64,000 nt of DNA from Tyto alba (Eukaryota; Chordata; Aves; Strigiformes; Tytonidae). The position numbers and the translations under genes were made by a program. The DNA is taken from positions 14,191,518-14,255,517 of the forward strand of contig NW_024881313.1 in assembly GCF_018691265.1 (NCBI RefSeq). Reading direction: 5' to 3'. Shown here piece after piece: positions 47,434 to 60,250 of this stretch. The first letter of the stretch is position 1. Every line of letters starts with the position of its first letter. The notes beneath the pieces are model-generated. The model saw nothing but the letters and a program-made list of their open reading frames with translations. It was not told the DNA's origin and searched no databases.

Positions 47434-47569
47434 CCACATTCTGGCTACCAAATGTTATTTATAATAAGCTGCAAGACTCCAGAGGTGATATGAGTGCGCC
47501 AACAAATCGCTGCATGACAATTCTACTTACTGTAGCAAGAAACAGCTTTTCTCCGTGACCGCATTTCTA

Positions 47570-47960
47570 ATTGGCCTGTAAGAAATAGCATTAGAGCAGT
47601 GGTGTATAAGCAAGAATCATATTTGTATGAGGCTCATGGCTCGCTGTGGCTCATCCAGATACCACTTTACAACTTCAGTCATCAAATCAGCAGAACCACA
47701 ACAGGCTCTGGTACAAGCCAAAGGGGAAAGTGCCATTGTAAAACTGAATACAGCTGCTTCCATAATAGAACTAATTGCATATTGCATCGCAGAGCTAAAT
47801 TAGTAGTGAAAACAGTTATAAAACCAACAGACAGTGAAACATGACTCACCGAGGAATTGCTGCCAGTTCGGCGAATTCTCATTGGCCCCAGTTCAACAGC
47901 CCACACCTGCATTTTATGAATAGTAAATATATAACAAGGCATAATTACTAGAAAAATACG
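47570..47960. promoter_or_regulatory. Candidate conserved non-coding element 14 (tandem ATTGCAT)
   Basis: This long repeat-free block contains TAATTGCATATTGCAT (47772-47787), in which the 7-mer ATTGCAT is tandemly repeated and fused to a homeodomain core. It also contains CTAAATTAG (near 47795), and a perfect AP-1 site TGACTCA (47842-47848). Open frames on both strands give no recognisable product. Among the stronger enhancer candidates by texture. Confidence 0.42.
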
Positions 47961-50900
47961 CAGCACTCCAAATGTGACAACACGCTACTTGTTTATTGGG
48001 ATAGTGAATAGTATATAATAAGTTTGACCCGAAGTACTTCTGAGCCACCTGGGGTCACAACACCGAGGGGAGATGGACAGCATGATCCTGAACTGTGTAA
48101 TCCATGAGAGGTTATCTGCAATGTAGCTGCGGGCTGCTTCCAACTGACATGTTAAAGTGATACAAACCTCCCCATGCTACTAAATCAAAGGAGAGTAAAT
48201 AGGAAGAAAGCATAAACAATAATCACTGTTAAAAAAAAAAAATCAGATATTTATAGCCTGGCTTAAATATTCAAGCTGCAATGACTTGGGATGTCTCAGC
48301 TGACTTTGCTCACATTAATAGCTCCCTCAATAAAAAACAGATGTAGAAAGCAAACTTCATCTGTTCCTTCTGCTTATGGTCCCTTTCTCCCCAATCTTTC
48401 CAGAGGAGTTTTGTGACTGTGCTGGCCACAAGTCCCCGAGAGAGGTGAAAATCAGACCCAGGATTCAGGGAGTGCATGAGTGGGGTTTGTTCTCTCCGTG
48501 GCAGACCTTGGAGCCAGTGCTGACTGCCAGAGGCAAACCCCTGCTTGGGCTCCGAAAGCGGCAGCACCCACGCCCAGCTAAGGGCCCAGCACCAGTTCCC
48601 AGTTTGAACAGCAATTTTGAAGGACATTGATGTGCTTGGGTCCAGCCTTCCCCTTCTCCCATAAAATTCCTTCTTCACTTATTTCTGCAGAGGGTAGGTG
48701 TGAAATCTTTGCTTCTCCTGCACCTTTATCAGCCCAAAGACATTGCAATACTCCAACTGCTTCTTTCAAAATCTATTTTTATGCTTGTCTCTGGACATGA
48801 TTGGGGAACAGCTCTAGAACAGGCATATTAACATTTTTCACCTCCAGAGTAGCAGCTTTCACTGACCAAGAAATTCAGAGATCTAAATTAATTTGGCATT
48901 TCCACTAGTGTTTCTGCATGTAATTCATGGAAATAATTTCTCTCCTACAGCTCAGCTCTCAGAGGTGCTGGCGTCTCTGCCCTGAACCACTTCAAACTTG
49001 TGAGTAGTCTGACTGAGCTCAGGTAGTTTGATGGCTCAGGTCACAGAGCTGAGCAGCTGGCAGGACTGACCTTGCAAGGAGAGGAAAAAACTAATTTGGA
49101 TGCCTTCAAGAAACAGCTCTCCCTGCTTTCAGCAGTCTGAAATGGCATCACTGCCTCAAATTTGTATTCTTCTGTTTTTCACTCCCACGAGCATTATCAC
49201 TTGGAACTGTTCCTTGAGCAGTGAAAAATCCTCATCATTTCAAGGTTATTCCCTTTAGTAGAAAGGAAGAGGAGTTTTACCTGTGCTTCTGGGGCAGCAC
49301 GTGCTACAGCTGAAAGAGCTGACTGTTAGCAGGGTCAGCAGTGCAATGCCGTGCCACTGTGCTCTGGGTCTCAATACAAGCTATTCTCTGTGCAGCTCCT
49401 TCCTTTACCTGCTCTGTCCTGGACATTGAATCCTTGTAATGCCTCTTACTGCATTGCTTTTGGGGAACAACAACAAGAGGTGTCAGTGGGACGTCCCTTT
49501 GATTGGGCATGGTTGGTGCTGCTTCACTCCATACTTCCATCGTCTTGAGGATGAGCTGGAATCAAGGGGTTTCATTTACTTGACAGGGCACATAGGGACA
49601 TTTTGGAGTATATCACACTTCTGCCATGACTGTTTAAATTGTGTACAAATCAGAAGCAGGTACAAGGTGGAAGGCTCTCTGCCCTCTATAAGAAAATGTG
49701 AAGCTATATAAAGGTATGTTATTATATATCAGGTCTTTCCAAGCATCTTCTCCTTTTCTAATTGGAAGTTTTGTCTTGGCAGATTTTTAGAATTGCCCAT
49801 GTTTATCTGGGATTTCCAGACATCTGGGAGTGCTATCAAGCTGGCAGCCACGCTGAATCAGATTTGCTATGTATGCACTGAACTGTATGCAGTCTGGAAA
49901 TGCCATACAGGGATAAGGTAGATCTATTCCTGTATGGAGCAAAGCAGATGATTGAAACAATGGGAGCTTTATTACTGACACAACAGGGCCAGGTTTTCAC
50001 TCCACATTTTGAGAAACATTTTAAGAAGTAAGATTTTGCCCATGATAGTACAATTTTGGGGACCAATGAGTACAATAGCTTTTTACTTCTAGAGATACAG
50101 GTTCAAATTCATGTTGTAGGACTATAGATCTTGCTCTGGTACCACTTCCATATATTTTCTTTTAACTTACATAGACACAATTTTTTGGGGCATACTGTCT
50201 GACCTGGAGAGCTCAGACTAGAGCAAGAAGAGGTGCTATAGTTCAATACTAAAAGGCATCAGGAGCACCGTGTAGAGAGTTGCTTGCCTTACATTTTATG
50301 CTGGCAAGTGTCAGAAGCCTCACACACAGTTATAAACAAAAATTCTCTTAGCGCTGAATGAAAGCTGTACTACCAGGAATTAAAGACAGAAGGAAAGGAA
50401 AAGAACAGGAATCATGCTCTGAGTTCTCCCTTAGTTATGACACAGAGAAATCGCTAAAACCTAAGTGTAGGGTGACCAGGAGCCTAAATCCAACTGATGT
50501 ATTAAGCCATTTGTGTGCTACAGGGGAGAAATTAGAGTGCAAAACAGAAATATTTGTCCTATTGCTTACACTCAATCTGTCATGTTAAACATGAATGTTT
50601 TCTTGCGTTAAATGTCAGTTTTTCCTCTGCCATGCATGCATACATATGTATGTAGGGTGCTTGCACATATTAAAAGCCACTTTTCTCTGGTAAACTTTTA
50701 AGACCTTAAGAGTAAAATATTAAGCAAGCAAGGATTTCTGTGAAGCTTTGGAAGATATTCAGAAAGTCTTGTTATCAGCTTCTTGTTGGCAGGCTCGAGG
50801 TATTGCTTAAAACCCAGTGCCAGCCAGTGCTAACAAACAAGCTTTTATTCCTCCACCACATTGGTTCCTCAGTGCTGAATATTTCTACTCATATGGCAAT

Positions 50901-52979
50901 ATTTTAGCAAGTTGTTGAGTTTCACTTCAGTGTAACTTCAGGGACCAAAGAGCTGCTCTTTTTCAAAGTTTCAGAGGAATGGAATAAATTTAGGTTAAGC
51001 AATGATGATTATTCTAGGCAAAGATTTCCTTCATTTAATCTTCCCATAACCAAAAAATGCAAGCAGCATTACCACTCATTTAAAAAAAAACTAATGAATT
51101 TCCAAGGGAAATTAGAGAATCAGTCCTAAAGTATTTGGATTAGGGAATCTAATTCTGCAGCCTCTTTGCATATGAAGCAAAAAGCAGAGTGGATGGGAGC
51201 CACATGCTATGTAATTTTTCAGCCTGGCAGATTTATTTTTCATTCCCCCTCTCTTTGGCCAGAATCTGTTTCATTCTCAGCACCCTTCTTGCCCCAATAA
51301 TGTTGTTTTTCTTTAATTTCCCTAGAGCAGCTGTAAATTCAGACCTGTATTTAAACTTTTGCACAGGTGTGACCTTTATTCTTATGCTTGACCTCCAGTG
51401 CCAGGACTTGGCCTCACCTTCAAAAACGATCTGGGTGTTTGGTCACCAGCAGGTGAGTCCTGGCTGCACCTCAAGTGAGGAGACAGTGGCTGCTTTGCTG
51501 CCTAAAGCGACGTTTACCTGCCCACAAAACACACTGACTGGCACGGTGAACTCCATCTTTCAAAAATTTCCCCATCTCCTTTCAATTTTGAAGCATTCCC
51601 AAGGAAAGTCAACAAACCAAGACCAGATGCATCTTCTCTGGCAGCGCCAGGGGGGCCCCACCCAAGTTCTGAAATTGCCATGGTTTTTAATTGCCTTACA
51701 ATGGGGCAGCACCCAGGAATGCGGGGAGTTCTGGTGGGCTCCAGCACCCTCCCAGCAGGAATGGCAGTCTGGTGGCCCCCCGGGAAACTGTTTCAGGAGC
51801 TGTGGCACTAGGAAGTCCATGTTTCTTGCATCTCCATATCACATTTGCTTGGTTTAAAATGTAAACCGTTTTTCTGTCTCTGACTTTCAGTTCCACAGAC
51901 CTCAGCATGTGGTGGGAAACCAGTGAACGATGTTTTGCAACAGCTTTATATCTGCAGAATAGTACAAGTCCCCCCAGGTGCCCCTTTGTTTTCATATCTT
52001 CATCAAGCCCATCCTACTTTACTTGTACAAGCTCCAAACTGAGCAGCTGTCTTCAGACAGTTAATATTTCAGTCCTGCTGCTGCACCAGCTAGTCTCTCC
52101 TCAGCTACAGCTTAGTTTGACTCTAGAAAGGTTTCAGGCGGTGAGGATAGAGGATATGGGAGGAAGGATTTCTCCCATGCTGAGGAACCAGCCATCCTTC
52201 TTACCCCATAAAAATGAGCTCAGTCAGACAATAACACAGCTTGTAGAGAGAGAAGGCAAGGGAAGGAGGAGTTTCTTGTGGCTATGTTCCTGGACAAGGT
52301 CTCAGAGATCTGGATTTAGTTCATTGCTGGACTTTGGGTTGCCTGGGTGTTGTTTAGGATGTTGTTATCCAATTCATACCGAGCCTTTCCACTGATTCAA
52401 ACGTGCTGTGGGTAGCTCTGTCTCAGCTCCCAAATCGCCAAGCAGGGCTGCTCCACCAGTCCTGAGCCCATGTGTCACATTGTCTATTCAAATCATAGCA
52501 AGTTTGAGAGAAAATATGTTTCGGGCAGAAGTGTGACAAATTTTGTTTGGGAGGTGGGACCTGTGAGTCTTTCTTTGGTAGGTATTGTGTGATTCCTGCT
52601 CCTCTCATGATGGGAGTGAAGATGGGGAGGCAGGGACCTCTGGGAGCTCAGTCCCTGCCGCTGAGGAAACTGCACCCAGAAGACATTCGTAATGTCATTT
52701 CAGAGCAATGGTCAGATTCCCAGAAATGTGCATCTCTTCACGGACATTTGCCAGACAGAAGAACATGGTAGCATCCTTCTAATATATCGTTCCTGCAAAT
52801 GATTTGCTCAGCTCCTCTGTGTGTGCATGCATGCATACATATCAGACACTGCTATGAAAGTCTCTTGTAGGGATATCTCAGGCTGCATCCTGAAGGCCTG
52901 AAATATGATGGTGAAAGAAATTCTGGAAATCAGGGTAAAACCAGAAATGGATGCAAACACAATTAGAATGTATGGTGTG
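47961..52979. other. Intergenic, nothing firmly recognised
   Basis: Five kilobases without a supported gene. The longest open frame in the window (51189-51857, 222 codons) is here, with another at 51907-52395, but neither resembles a known family and antisense frames are equally open. A 14-base perfect palindrome CATACATATGTATG lies at 50639-50652. Bases 51130-51260 are repeat-free with TTTGCATATG and could be a weak regulatory element. Confidence 0.5.
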
Positions 52980-53290
52980 CCGTCTGCATCTTTAATAAAT
53001 GTTTGTCTGCAATGAAATACAATTAACGTGTAAGATAATGCAGTTTACCTCATTTAGCTCTTCACTGGGTTTATAAACAAATTCTGCCAGTTAACTGTCC
53101 GTGTTAAGCAGATGCACTCACCATACATGAGCTAAAACACACCGCAGACTGCAAACTGGAACAGGTGCAGGGATTGTAATGGGATGATGAATTTGTCAAT
53201 TTACCAGCTCTACATGTTGACAACAATGAATGCATTTTATTTAAAACACTCGACACTGAAAAGCACTTTTTTTCTCAATCTAGGGAGTCT
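52980..53290. promoter_or_regulatory. Candidate conserved non-coding element 15 (FOX/E-box)
   Basis: GTTTATAAAC (53069-53078) is a palindrome that overlaps a FOX-consensus ATAAACA (53073-53079). An E-box CAGGTG (53162-53167) and GGATTGTAATGGGATG follow. The 300 bases are free of simple and dispersed repeats. Inference from motifs and locus. Confidence 0.36.
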
Positions 53291-54046
53291 AAGGTGAGGG
53301 GAAATAACCCAATAAAACTTCATAATGCATACTAACTTCTAATTTTAAGTGCTGGTACAGAAGATACCCAAAAAATGTTTCAGATAAATTCAATATACTA
53401 ATGAAGAAGGCCAAATATGCCATCCATTCTGAAATGGAGGGATTACTGGAGGAAAACATAAGGAGACCTTCTGATTCCTCTAAGAAGTTCCTGTGAGCAA
53501 GGAAGCTATGGCAGAGAGGAAGCTTCATAGGGAGACCTACTGAGGGAGAAGGTTGTGCATAGCACGAGATTAACCCCACAGAGAACTGACTACTTATGTT
53601 AATATTTTGTTCACGTCATAGCTGATCCCAGTGCTGGTTTTGTGCTTATCTGAATACCATAGAGTCTGATTTCCACAGGCACCCCATGGCTGAATGATGC
53701 TCATAGGCACCTCTCCAATTCAGAGACACCAAGAAAGGTAACAGCTCTAAGCTAAGTACCAATTTGCATCTTTGGGCACCTAAATAACTTGAAATCTGGG
53801 CTCTAGTTCCCAGATCCCCAGCAAGGATTGATGCTTCATGCTCAGTCTTGCTCAGAAACATGCTGAAGGACAGTCATCTCTCTCCAAAGATGTCTTTTTG
53901 AACCCCATACTTTTGCTTTGTGATGTTAGCTTATAATGGAACATATTAATTGTTATTACTAGTTTCATCAGTCTTTATGATTTCATTTAGTTTGCCAAGA
54001 ACAATTCAGTTTAGGTGAAGTTTCTTTGTCTTTGCTTTTCAGCTAG
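53291..54046. other. Intergenic, nothing recognised
   Basis: No gene or repeat is recognised. Short minus-strand open frames (53289-53579 and 53646-53861) have no known similarity. Confidence 0.5.
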
Positions 54047-54103
54047 GGCTGGGTCCTCACCCATCATAAATCAAGGTACTTCCATTGTAGTCAAAGGAGT
54101 TAC
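54047..54103. repeat. Ancient short amniote repeat, copy A
   Basis: 'GGTCCTCACCCATCATAAAT' followed by 'CATTGTAGTCAAAGGAGTTA' resembles a short, near-palindromic dispersed sequence I recall from reptile and bird DNA ('TCCTCAGCTGGTGTAAATCA ... CATTGAAGTCAATGGAG'). I do not assign a family name. It pairs in inverted orientation with copy B. Confidence 0.45.
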
Positions 54104-54213
54104 TAGGGAACATTGTGCCTATAGTGAGAATAACAGCTGAAATGTTACTATTCTCAGCCGCTTTTTCAAATAAATTATGCTAGGTTTAAGTGTAGATAAT
54201 GAAAGCCTGGAAT

Positions 54214-54291
54214 CAGCCTTGGTGTAAATGGGTATAACTCCTTTGACAGCAGGAACATTGCATTTGGTTACCCCACAGCTGAATTTAGCCC
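54214..54291. repeat. Ancient short amniote repeat, copy B (inverted)
   Basis: 'TTGGTGTAAATGGGTATAAC', then 'CCACAGCTGAATTTAGCCC', matches the same recalled dispersed sequence in opposite orientation. TAACTCCTTTGA (54235-54246) is the exact reverse complement of TCAAAGGAGTTA in copy A (54091-54102), and both ends finish in CTGGG/CCCAG. Confidence 0.5.
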
Positions 54292-54512
54292 AGTCAGTTC
54301 AGCTTGGCATTATCAGTGGGAAGATGTGGCTCTGAGTTCATGAAATGTCACAGTCTTTTAGCTATAAAGGTGACACTTTAAATTGTCTTAAAGAGTAAGT
54401 GTGCATTTAATTTACATTTAACAGGATGGTTACTGTATATCATTTAAATACTAAATCAGTCTAAAGTTTAGTACGTGCATTAAGGCTTAAGAGTTACAGC
54501 AACTGGGTGAAT

Positions 54513-54529
54513 GGGCCAAATTCATCCCT
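54513..54529. repeat. Possible ancient repeat end fragment
   Basis: GGGCCAAATTCATCCCT matches the end of a similar short palindromic dispersed sequence ('GGGCCAGATTCATCCCTGG'). Short, so tentative. Confidence 0.3.
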
Positions 54530-54579
54530 AATAAAAGTATATTGGCTCTGTGGAGCTCCAAAAGGGAACATTTTTGCTG

Positions 54580-54680
54580 TTTTTTTTGTTGTTGTTGTTT
54601 GGTTTGGTTTTGTTTGGTTGGGTGGTTTTTTTGTTTGTTTGTTTGTTTGTTTTGGTTTTGTTTTGTTTTGGGTTTTTTTT
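54580..54680. repeat. T/G simple repeat (TTTG/TTG)n
   Basis: About 100 bases of T-runs interspersed with G, including TTG and TTTG units, ending in 'TTTTTTTTCAG', which mimics a splice acceptor. It produces spurious Phe/Cys-rich frames. Confidence 0.9.
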
Positions 54681-57600
54681 CAGACTATTTCAGCATAGAA
54701 CACAGAAGAAGATTGAGACAAACTAAACGCTCTGTTGCTCATGTTTTCATCTACCTAGTAAACCTAAAGGAAGATTAGCATTCCCAAAGGCTGACTTTTC
54801 TACTGTTGACACGGTTGCCCAAAAAATTTGCAGCTGTATTCTTCAACCAAATTTCAGTTGCTGATGGACCTTTTAAAACTGCATAGCTAGGTCCTAAAGG
54901 CATAAAATAAGTAGCCAGAGACACAGAGGGAGGTTTTTTTGGTGGGGACAAAAGCCAGATTTTAATTTTAAGGTGAAATTTCAAAATGTGAAAAATGTGA
55001 ACATTCCAGAATAGAACAAACCCCAAAGTATTTCTCAGAAATTTAAATTTCAGAGTACAAGTTGATAGATGTGTCTGTTCCGGTATGTGTTTTTTTATAT
55101 CATTAAACATATTTTGTTATAACATGCAATGAAATCAATGAAATCTTTGTAATAAAAAGTAATCTTTCAGAGAAATTGAAGTGCTGTGTTCTAAGATGGT
55201 AGAAAGATTTATTTTTCTCTCTTCTGTTTCAGAACAGATTCTCATCAAAGGTCTAAAATTTCTGCAAAATATTTTTTGCCTTTGACAGTTCTAGCAGGGA
55301 AACAGTCTGTGTATAAGGTTGCTGCTGGCTTTGGCAAGCAGAGCAGTGTCAGGAGTACACATGCTAATTGCCTACATACACACAGAGATGTATGTTTGAA
55401 TGTAATTGTGCCTGCAGGTACTTTAACTGAGTGCTTGAATTTCTATCATATGCAGAAATGCAATTCAACTTCCCTTTATCTTCCTCTCTGCAAGGTTTTC
55501 AGTAATGCTAGATATTAAGGAAAAAACTGGAGAGGGAGGGAAAAACATTCTCCTCTCCTTTTAAAGGTGAGTGTCATGACTCTGCATCTGAATTTTTCTT
55601 TCAGGAATTTAAGGCTGAGAATTACCGTTCCCAGCTGGAGCAGCAGTCATTCTAGCCCAGCTGCACGATTGTAGCAACAAATGAGAAACTGATTTTTAGA
55701 CTTTTTAAAAGCGTATACCAAAATCTCAAGAACAAGAATGTGACAGCAGGATCTTCTATCTACAGCAGGCAAATGGAAACTTCTCAGTGCCTAGACATGA
55801 GTGAAACAACTTAATTTGAGACTACCAGCTTCTTCTGTTTGTTTCTTTTTTTTTACATCGTTAGACAGAGAATATCAGATGAGGTCTAACATGCTTTGTA
55901 AATCTGAATTTTGCTTTGGCACTCATATTTACAGCTGTATGTGACAAAGAGGGCATATCAGAGAAGAAGATCAAACTCTTGGCATTGAATTGAAAATTGC
56001 ATTAATTGAAAGTGTTAGAGGCAGCTGTTACTGATGAAAGATTATGACTAGAACGTGTTTGATTTAGGCTTCCTTTACCTTTGGATTTACAGGAGGTAGT
56101 AATATTCCTGTGAGCCACTGAAACATTCCTGCACATGTTTTAAGGCTTAGGGTAGAGGAAGATGTTGGAAGGGCAGGCTCCGCTAAAGCCACTGAGAAAG
56201 CACACACGTTCACTTCACTGGGACCGAAGTTTCATCTGAGGTTGGTTCAGACTGATCTCTAACACTACATCTTCTGTCACAGCTTGACAAGTAAAGCTGG
56301 GATTTTCCTATTTATAGGATAAAGACTAAAGTAGAAGCACTTAATACATGTAGCATTGGGAGATCATATATTAAACAGAAGATTTAATTTTTAAAACTCC
56401 TTTGGCCTTGAATTATGTCAGAAAGTTTTGGCAAACAGTGCGTTTACATCCAAGAGGACATTTTTTGTATCCTCTGGGGATTTAAGATCCAAGGGTCATA
56501 TTTGATTTGTCAACTAGGGAAAAAATCTTGTTATTGTAAGTCACTTTAAGTTATTCCTGCTCTGTAGTGCATACAGTGCTTATACTTTTACTTGATGGTA
56601 TGTGTAAAGTATTTTAAAGTGATTTACCTTGACTAGACTGATTGTCTTTACATATATATATAAAAATATGAATACATAAATAAATAAGATTTAAACTCTT
56701 TTCTCCTAACCAACCCTGAGAACCTATGGTGTTGCCTGAGACTGAGAACCACCGAGGATTTGGCTGTGTATGGTAAATAGTTTTTCCTCAGCATGCTCTG
56801 GAGATCATCAACCTTTGATGAACCCATATGTTGTTTGGCAACTCACCCCGTGCTCAGCACTGGCTCTCTGAATCTCGCAGAGCTTCCCAAGCAGTAATTG
56901 TTCATTAGGCAGCACCTCACCACTTCAAGGTGAATAACTGCTACAGAAGGGCCTTGGCAGAGGGTTTAAGTGTCTTGTTTGCAGAGGCAGATGGAGGCAA
57001 TGTCCGGGGGGGAGTTCAGGGCTCTCCCATCTCGTCCCTACCTTCAGTCCTTAGACTTCACAGTGCCAGGAAAGAGGATTGGTAATGTTGTAAACTTCTT
57101 CCTTAGCAGCTTATTTTGAATTTTTTAGCTTGTGTATCTTGGTAAGTAGCTGTCAAATTAAACAAAATAGGAGTGGAGGAGGAAGCATTAGATGTCAGAG
57201 CCCAACTTAGTCTGCTTCCATTTAGTCTAGTTCATGCACTGACATTTTCGAACAATGCATTCAATTTTTTTATGCTAGAAATGAAAAAGCATATTTTCCT
57301 CTTTCAGCCTGTGACCTCGTCTTTTGCTGATGACTTCAGTCATTGTTTGTAATAGTCAACCCCCTGGGGCAGAGAACAGAGTGATTCATTTGTACTTGGG
57401 GCATTTGGATTTATAGACCACTAAACAGACTGAAATTATTCTTACTTGAAGCTTGCATGAGACAGTGTTCAAAACTAGAAATGTTGCCAAACCAAAGCCC
57501 TAGATCCAGATTCAGATTTCAGTGGGCAGTGCAACCTGTTTCCATAGCAGGCTGAGATGTATATCAAACTTTTGGAAAGATCTCTATTTTGATTATTCAA

Positions 57601-58870
57601 ATTTACGAGCATTCACTTTATGAAGGAACCCACCAGTATGTAAATACTAGTCAGCTTTACTGACAATTAAAGTAAAGCATGGTGTAAATCTCTGTCAACA
57701 CATTTGTGCTAGACAGAAAATAAATTATTACACAGAAAATGGTATTGGCTTAAGATGTTGCAGTGTCCCCTGCCAGCAGCTGCTGACCTCAGTAAGTTGC
57801 CATCCTCCCTAGTCGCAGCTTATCGGGACACTTCCTCACCCACTTCATGTACCATCATCAGTTTTGCTCATCTGGCTCCTGTAGACATATGTCAGACACT
57901 AGAGAAAGCTTAAATGAAGGGCCAAATTTGATAAGTCACAATGCAGCCTCCCAGAAGCAGGACAGGGTGAACAGGTCTACAGCACCACATGGGTGCCAGG
58001 AGCATCATCTCATCTTTGAAGGGCCGTCTTCTGGGCAATACCAACTAACTTGCTAATGAAAGAAAGCTAAAGCTAGGATTATATGTTTGGCTTCACTCAA
58101 ATCTGAGCCAGCACTGGTTTTCATTTTGCAAACCAGGACCTGACAGGTGAGGATTTGCAAATCCAGATCTCCCTTGATTTTTGTCTGTAATAGAGACAGG
58201 TCAAACACAGAACTCATTGCTAACTCTGAGGAAAATTTTGAATTATATCAGAATTAGCCTGACCTCCCTTCCGGATTCGACTTTGCAAAACCAAGCTCTG
58301 ACAGACAAGCTCTTGCAAAACCCAAACAATCTCCAGTTTGGTCATCTCTGCTTTGCATATTTCAATAGCTCTTTGCCAGCTACAATGCTTATGATAATAA
58401 GAATAACAGAAACCAAAGTGAAACCACAAGTTAAGCTGCTTATTATATAATTTAATTAGACTCCACTGCACTTTCTCTTCCAATTCCCAACTTACAAGGA
58501 TTGAATTGTTAGGTACATTTTTCACATTGGGATTCTGAAGAGTTTATTTTGACCTGGCAAATGATTTTAAGTCTGAGGAAAAGCAGGTCGAGCAGTGCTG
58601 AAATAAAATAGGAAGTATGCAGTTTCTTCTCACCAAGCCTGGTATCTGCGTGACTCCAGCACACAAAGAGCTGGTGTGAATTTCAGGTCCTGTGTCTGCC
58701 TTAAATCAAGGCATTTGCAGAAATTAGTCGTGACACGGTTTACCCAGTGGTCTTTGCTAAAGGAGCATTTTTGGAGGGAACTTTTATATCAGATGCTCAT
58801 AACTTATTGGCTTCATGAGGTCACATATGCCATCAAGTTAGGAAGGAAGGAAAAAACATGTTGTTATTAG
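54681..58870. other. Intergenic, nothing recognised
   Basis: Four kilobases of AT-leaning sequence with no recognisable gene, RNA or confident mobile element. A short AT-rich patch at 56650-56690 holds TATATATATA and AAATAAATAAAT words. Open frames at 57.8-58.5 kb on both strands look random. Confidence 0.5.
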
Positions 58871-58871
58871 T

Positions 58872-58945
58872 GAGCCCCTCACCTCCCTCCCCACCCCCAC
58901 CCCCCCTGCCTTTCTCCCTCCCTCCCTTCCTCCCTCCCTCCTTTT
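58872..58945 (-). repeat. CCTCCC pyrimidine tract (minus-strand G-quadruplex)
   Basis: A nearly uninterrupted C/T tract of CCTCCC/CCTTCC units and C-runs of up to 7. The complementary strand has more than eight G-runs of three or more with 1-3-base spacers, favouring quadruplex and H-DNA formation. Possibly length-variable. Confidence 0.9.
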
Positions 58946-59839
58946 ATTCCTCTCACATGTGCTGTTTCCTCCACAATATCTGCTAAACCTGCACAGGCAC
59001 GACAAAACGATCCCTCTTTCTTTTGCAATGCAAGGTCCAGTGTTTCCTTTCTGTGTGCAGAATGTTGATTTATACCCCTTTGAGCAGATTGACTGATTGT
59101 CCCATAACACACCATTTAACTTCTATGTCGCCAGGACATTCGTTGTCTCCCCTTCATTCTTCTTTCCCCCGACTTTGGCTTTAAAGGCCACATTTTCCAA
59201 GAGGAAGACAATCATGAGAAATAATGTTTTTCTGAAAAGGGAGTGATTGTCACTGAAACTGATACGTCTGTGTGATAACAAAAACTGTCATTGCCTCGCA
59301 TGGAACATGTGCCCCAGGGACTGGGAAGAACAAAGAGATCCTTAGAGAGGAGCAGCGAGCCATGTGCGTCCTCTCATCTCTGTGGCACCAGGCAGAGTCC
59401 ACAAGCCATTTTTCTCATACGCCACTGGGACAGGAAAATGAAGGAAGCATTTGAACAGTTTCCATTTAAGGAAGGAGTTAAATAGTTGAGTCATTCTTTT
59501 CAGCTGTATTATTCCTTCTGCACTTTTAGAGGCATCCAGTCGCTAGAGGAAGGACCAGGGAGAAGATGCCTCTTCCAAATGTCGGGGCTGATCCTGCAAG
59601 TTCTCCACGTATCGAGAGAAATATCAGCTAGGGAATCTGGCGTTTTCTCCCATCCTCCTCCTAAGCATCAGGTTTTCAGTTCTTCAGAAAGAAACCGGTC
59701 AACTTCTCCTCATGTTTGCTTTTTTAGCACGCTGAAGTGATAAAAAGTACTCATTTTCCTGAAGCATTTCCTATAGAACAGATGAGAGCAATATACCGAG
59801 TTTCTGGATGGCAAATGCCGAGCTTTCTGCCGTCTGTTT
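58946..59839. other. Intergenic, nothing recognised
   Basis: No gene or dispersed repeat is recognised. Short plus-strand frames at 59.27-59.74 kb have no known similarity. Confidence 0.5.
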
Positions 59840-60250
59840 AATCAACTGATCTGCTGCTATCTGCCAGCTATTAGTTGTTGTGAATTAGCTTTATTGCATC
59901 AACTGCACAGTGTCACCACTCACGTTCTCTGTGTCACTTTCCTCTATTATTACGAGATGCAAAATGAGTAAGTTGCAAAACAGTAACTGCAATCACATCT
60001 GAAAATGAGCCCTAAATAAAATTAAATAACATAAGCTGTGCTGATCAATGATCGCTATTAAGGCCGTACAATAAAAGGAAATGCAGCTCAGCTCTAGTTG
60101 GAGAGAATAGGACTCTGTGGGCCACTCGGAGGTCTGTAACTTTTCTCTCTGAGGGCTCCTGTAGGCATTCATTAAAACAGCCATATTTTCCCTGGCTCAC
60201 ATGATAATAACAAATGGGGCTTTTATTACTGACAGTAGTATATGGTCAAG
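59840..60250. promoter_or_regulatory. Candidate conserved non-coding element 16
   Basis: This repeat-free block has GTGAATTAGCTTTATTGC (near 59880), CTATTATTACGAG, GATCAATGATCGC and, near its end, CATTCATTAAAACAGCC and TTATTACTGACAG (a TALE core following a homeodomain-type core). Inference from texture and locus. Confidence 0.33.

Noticed and set aside
51189..51857. 222-codon plus-strand open frame, the longest in the window
   Set aside because: No recognisable domain or family, antisense frames open too, mixed composition, no promoter or splice context. One frame of this size is within reach of chance in a 64-kb six-frame scan.
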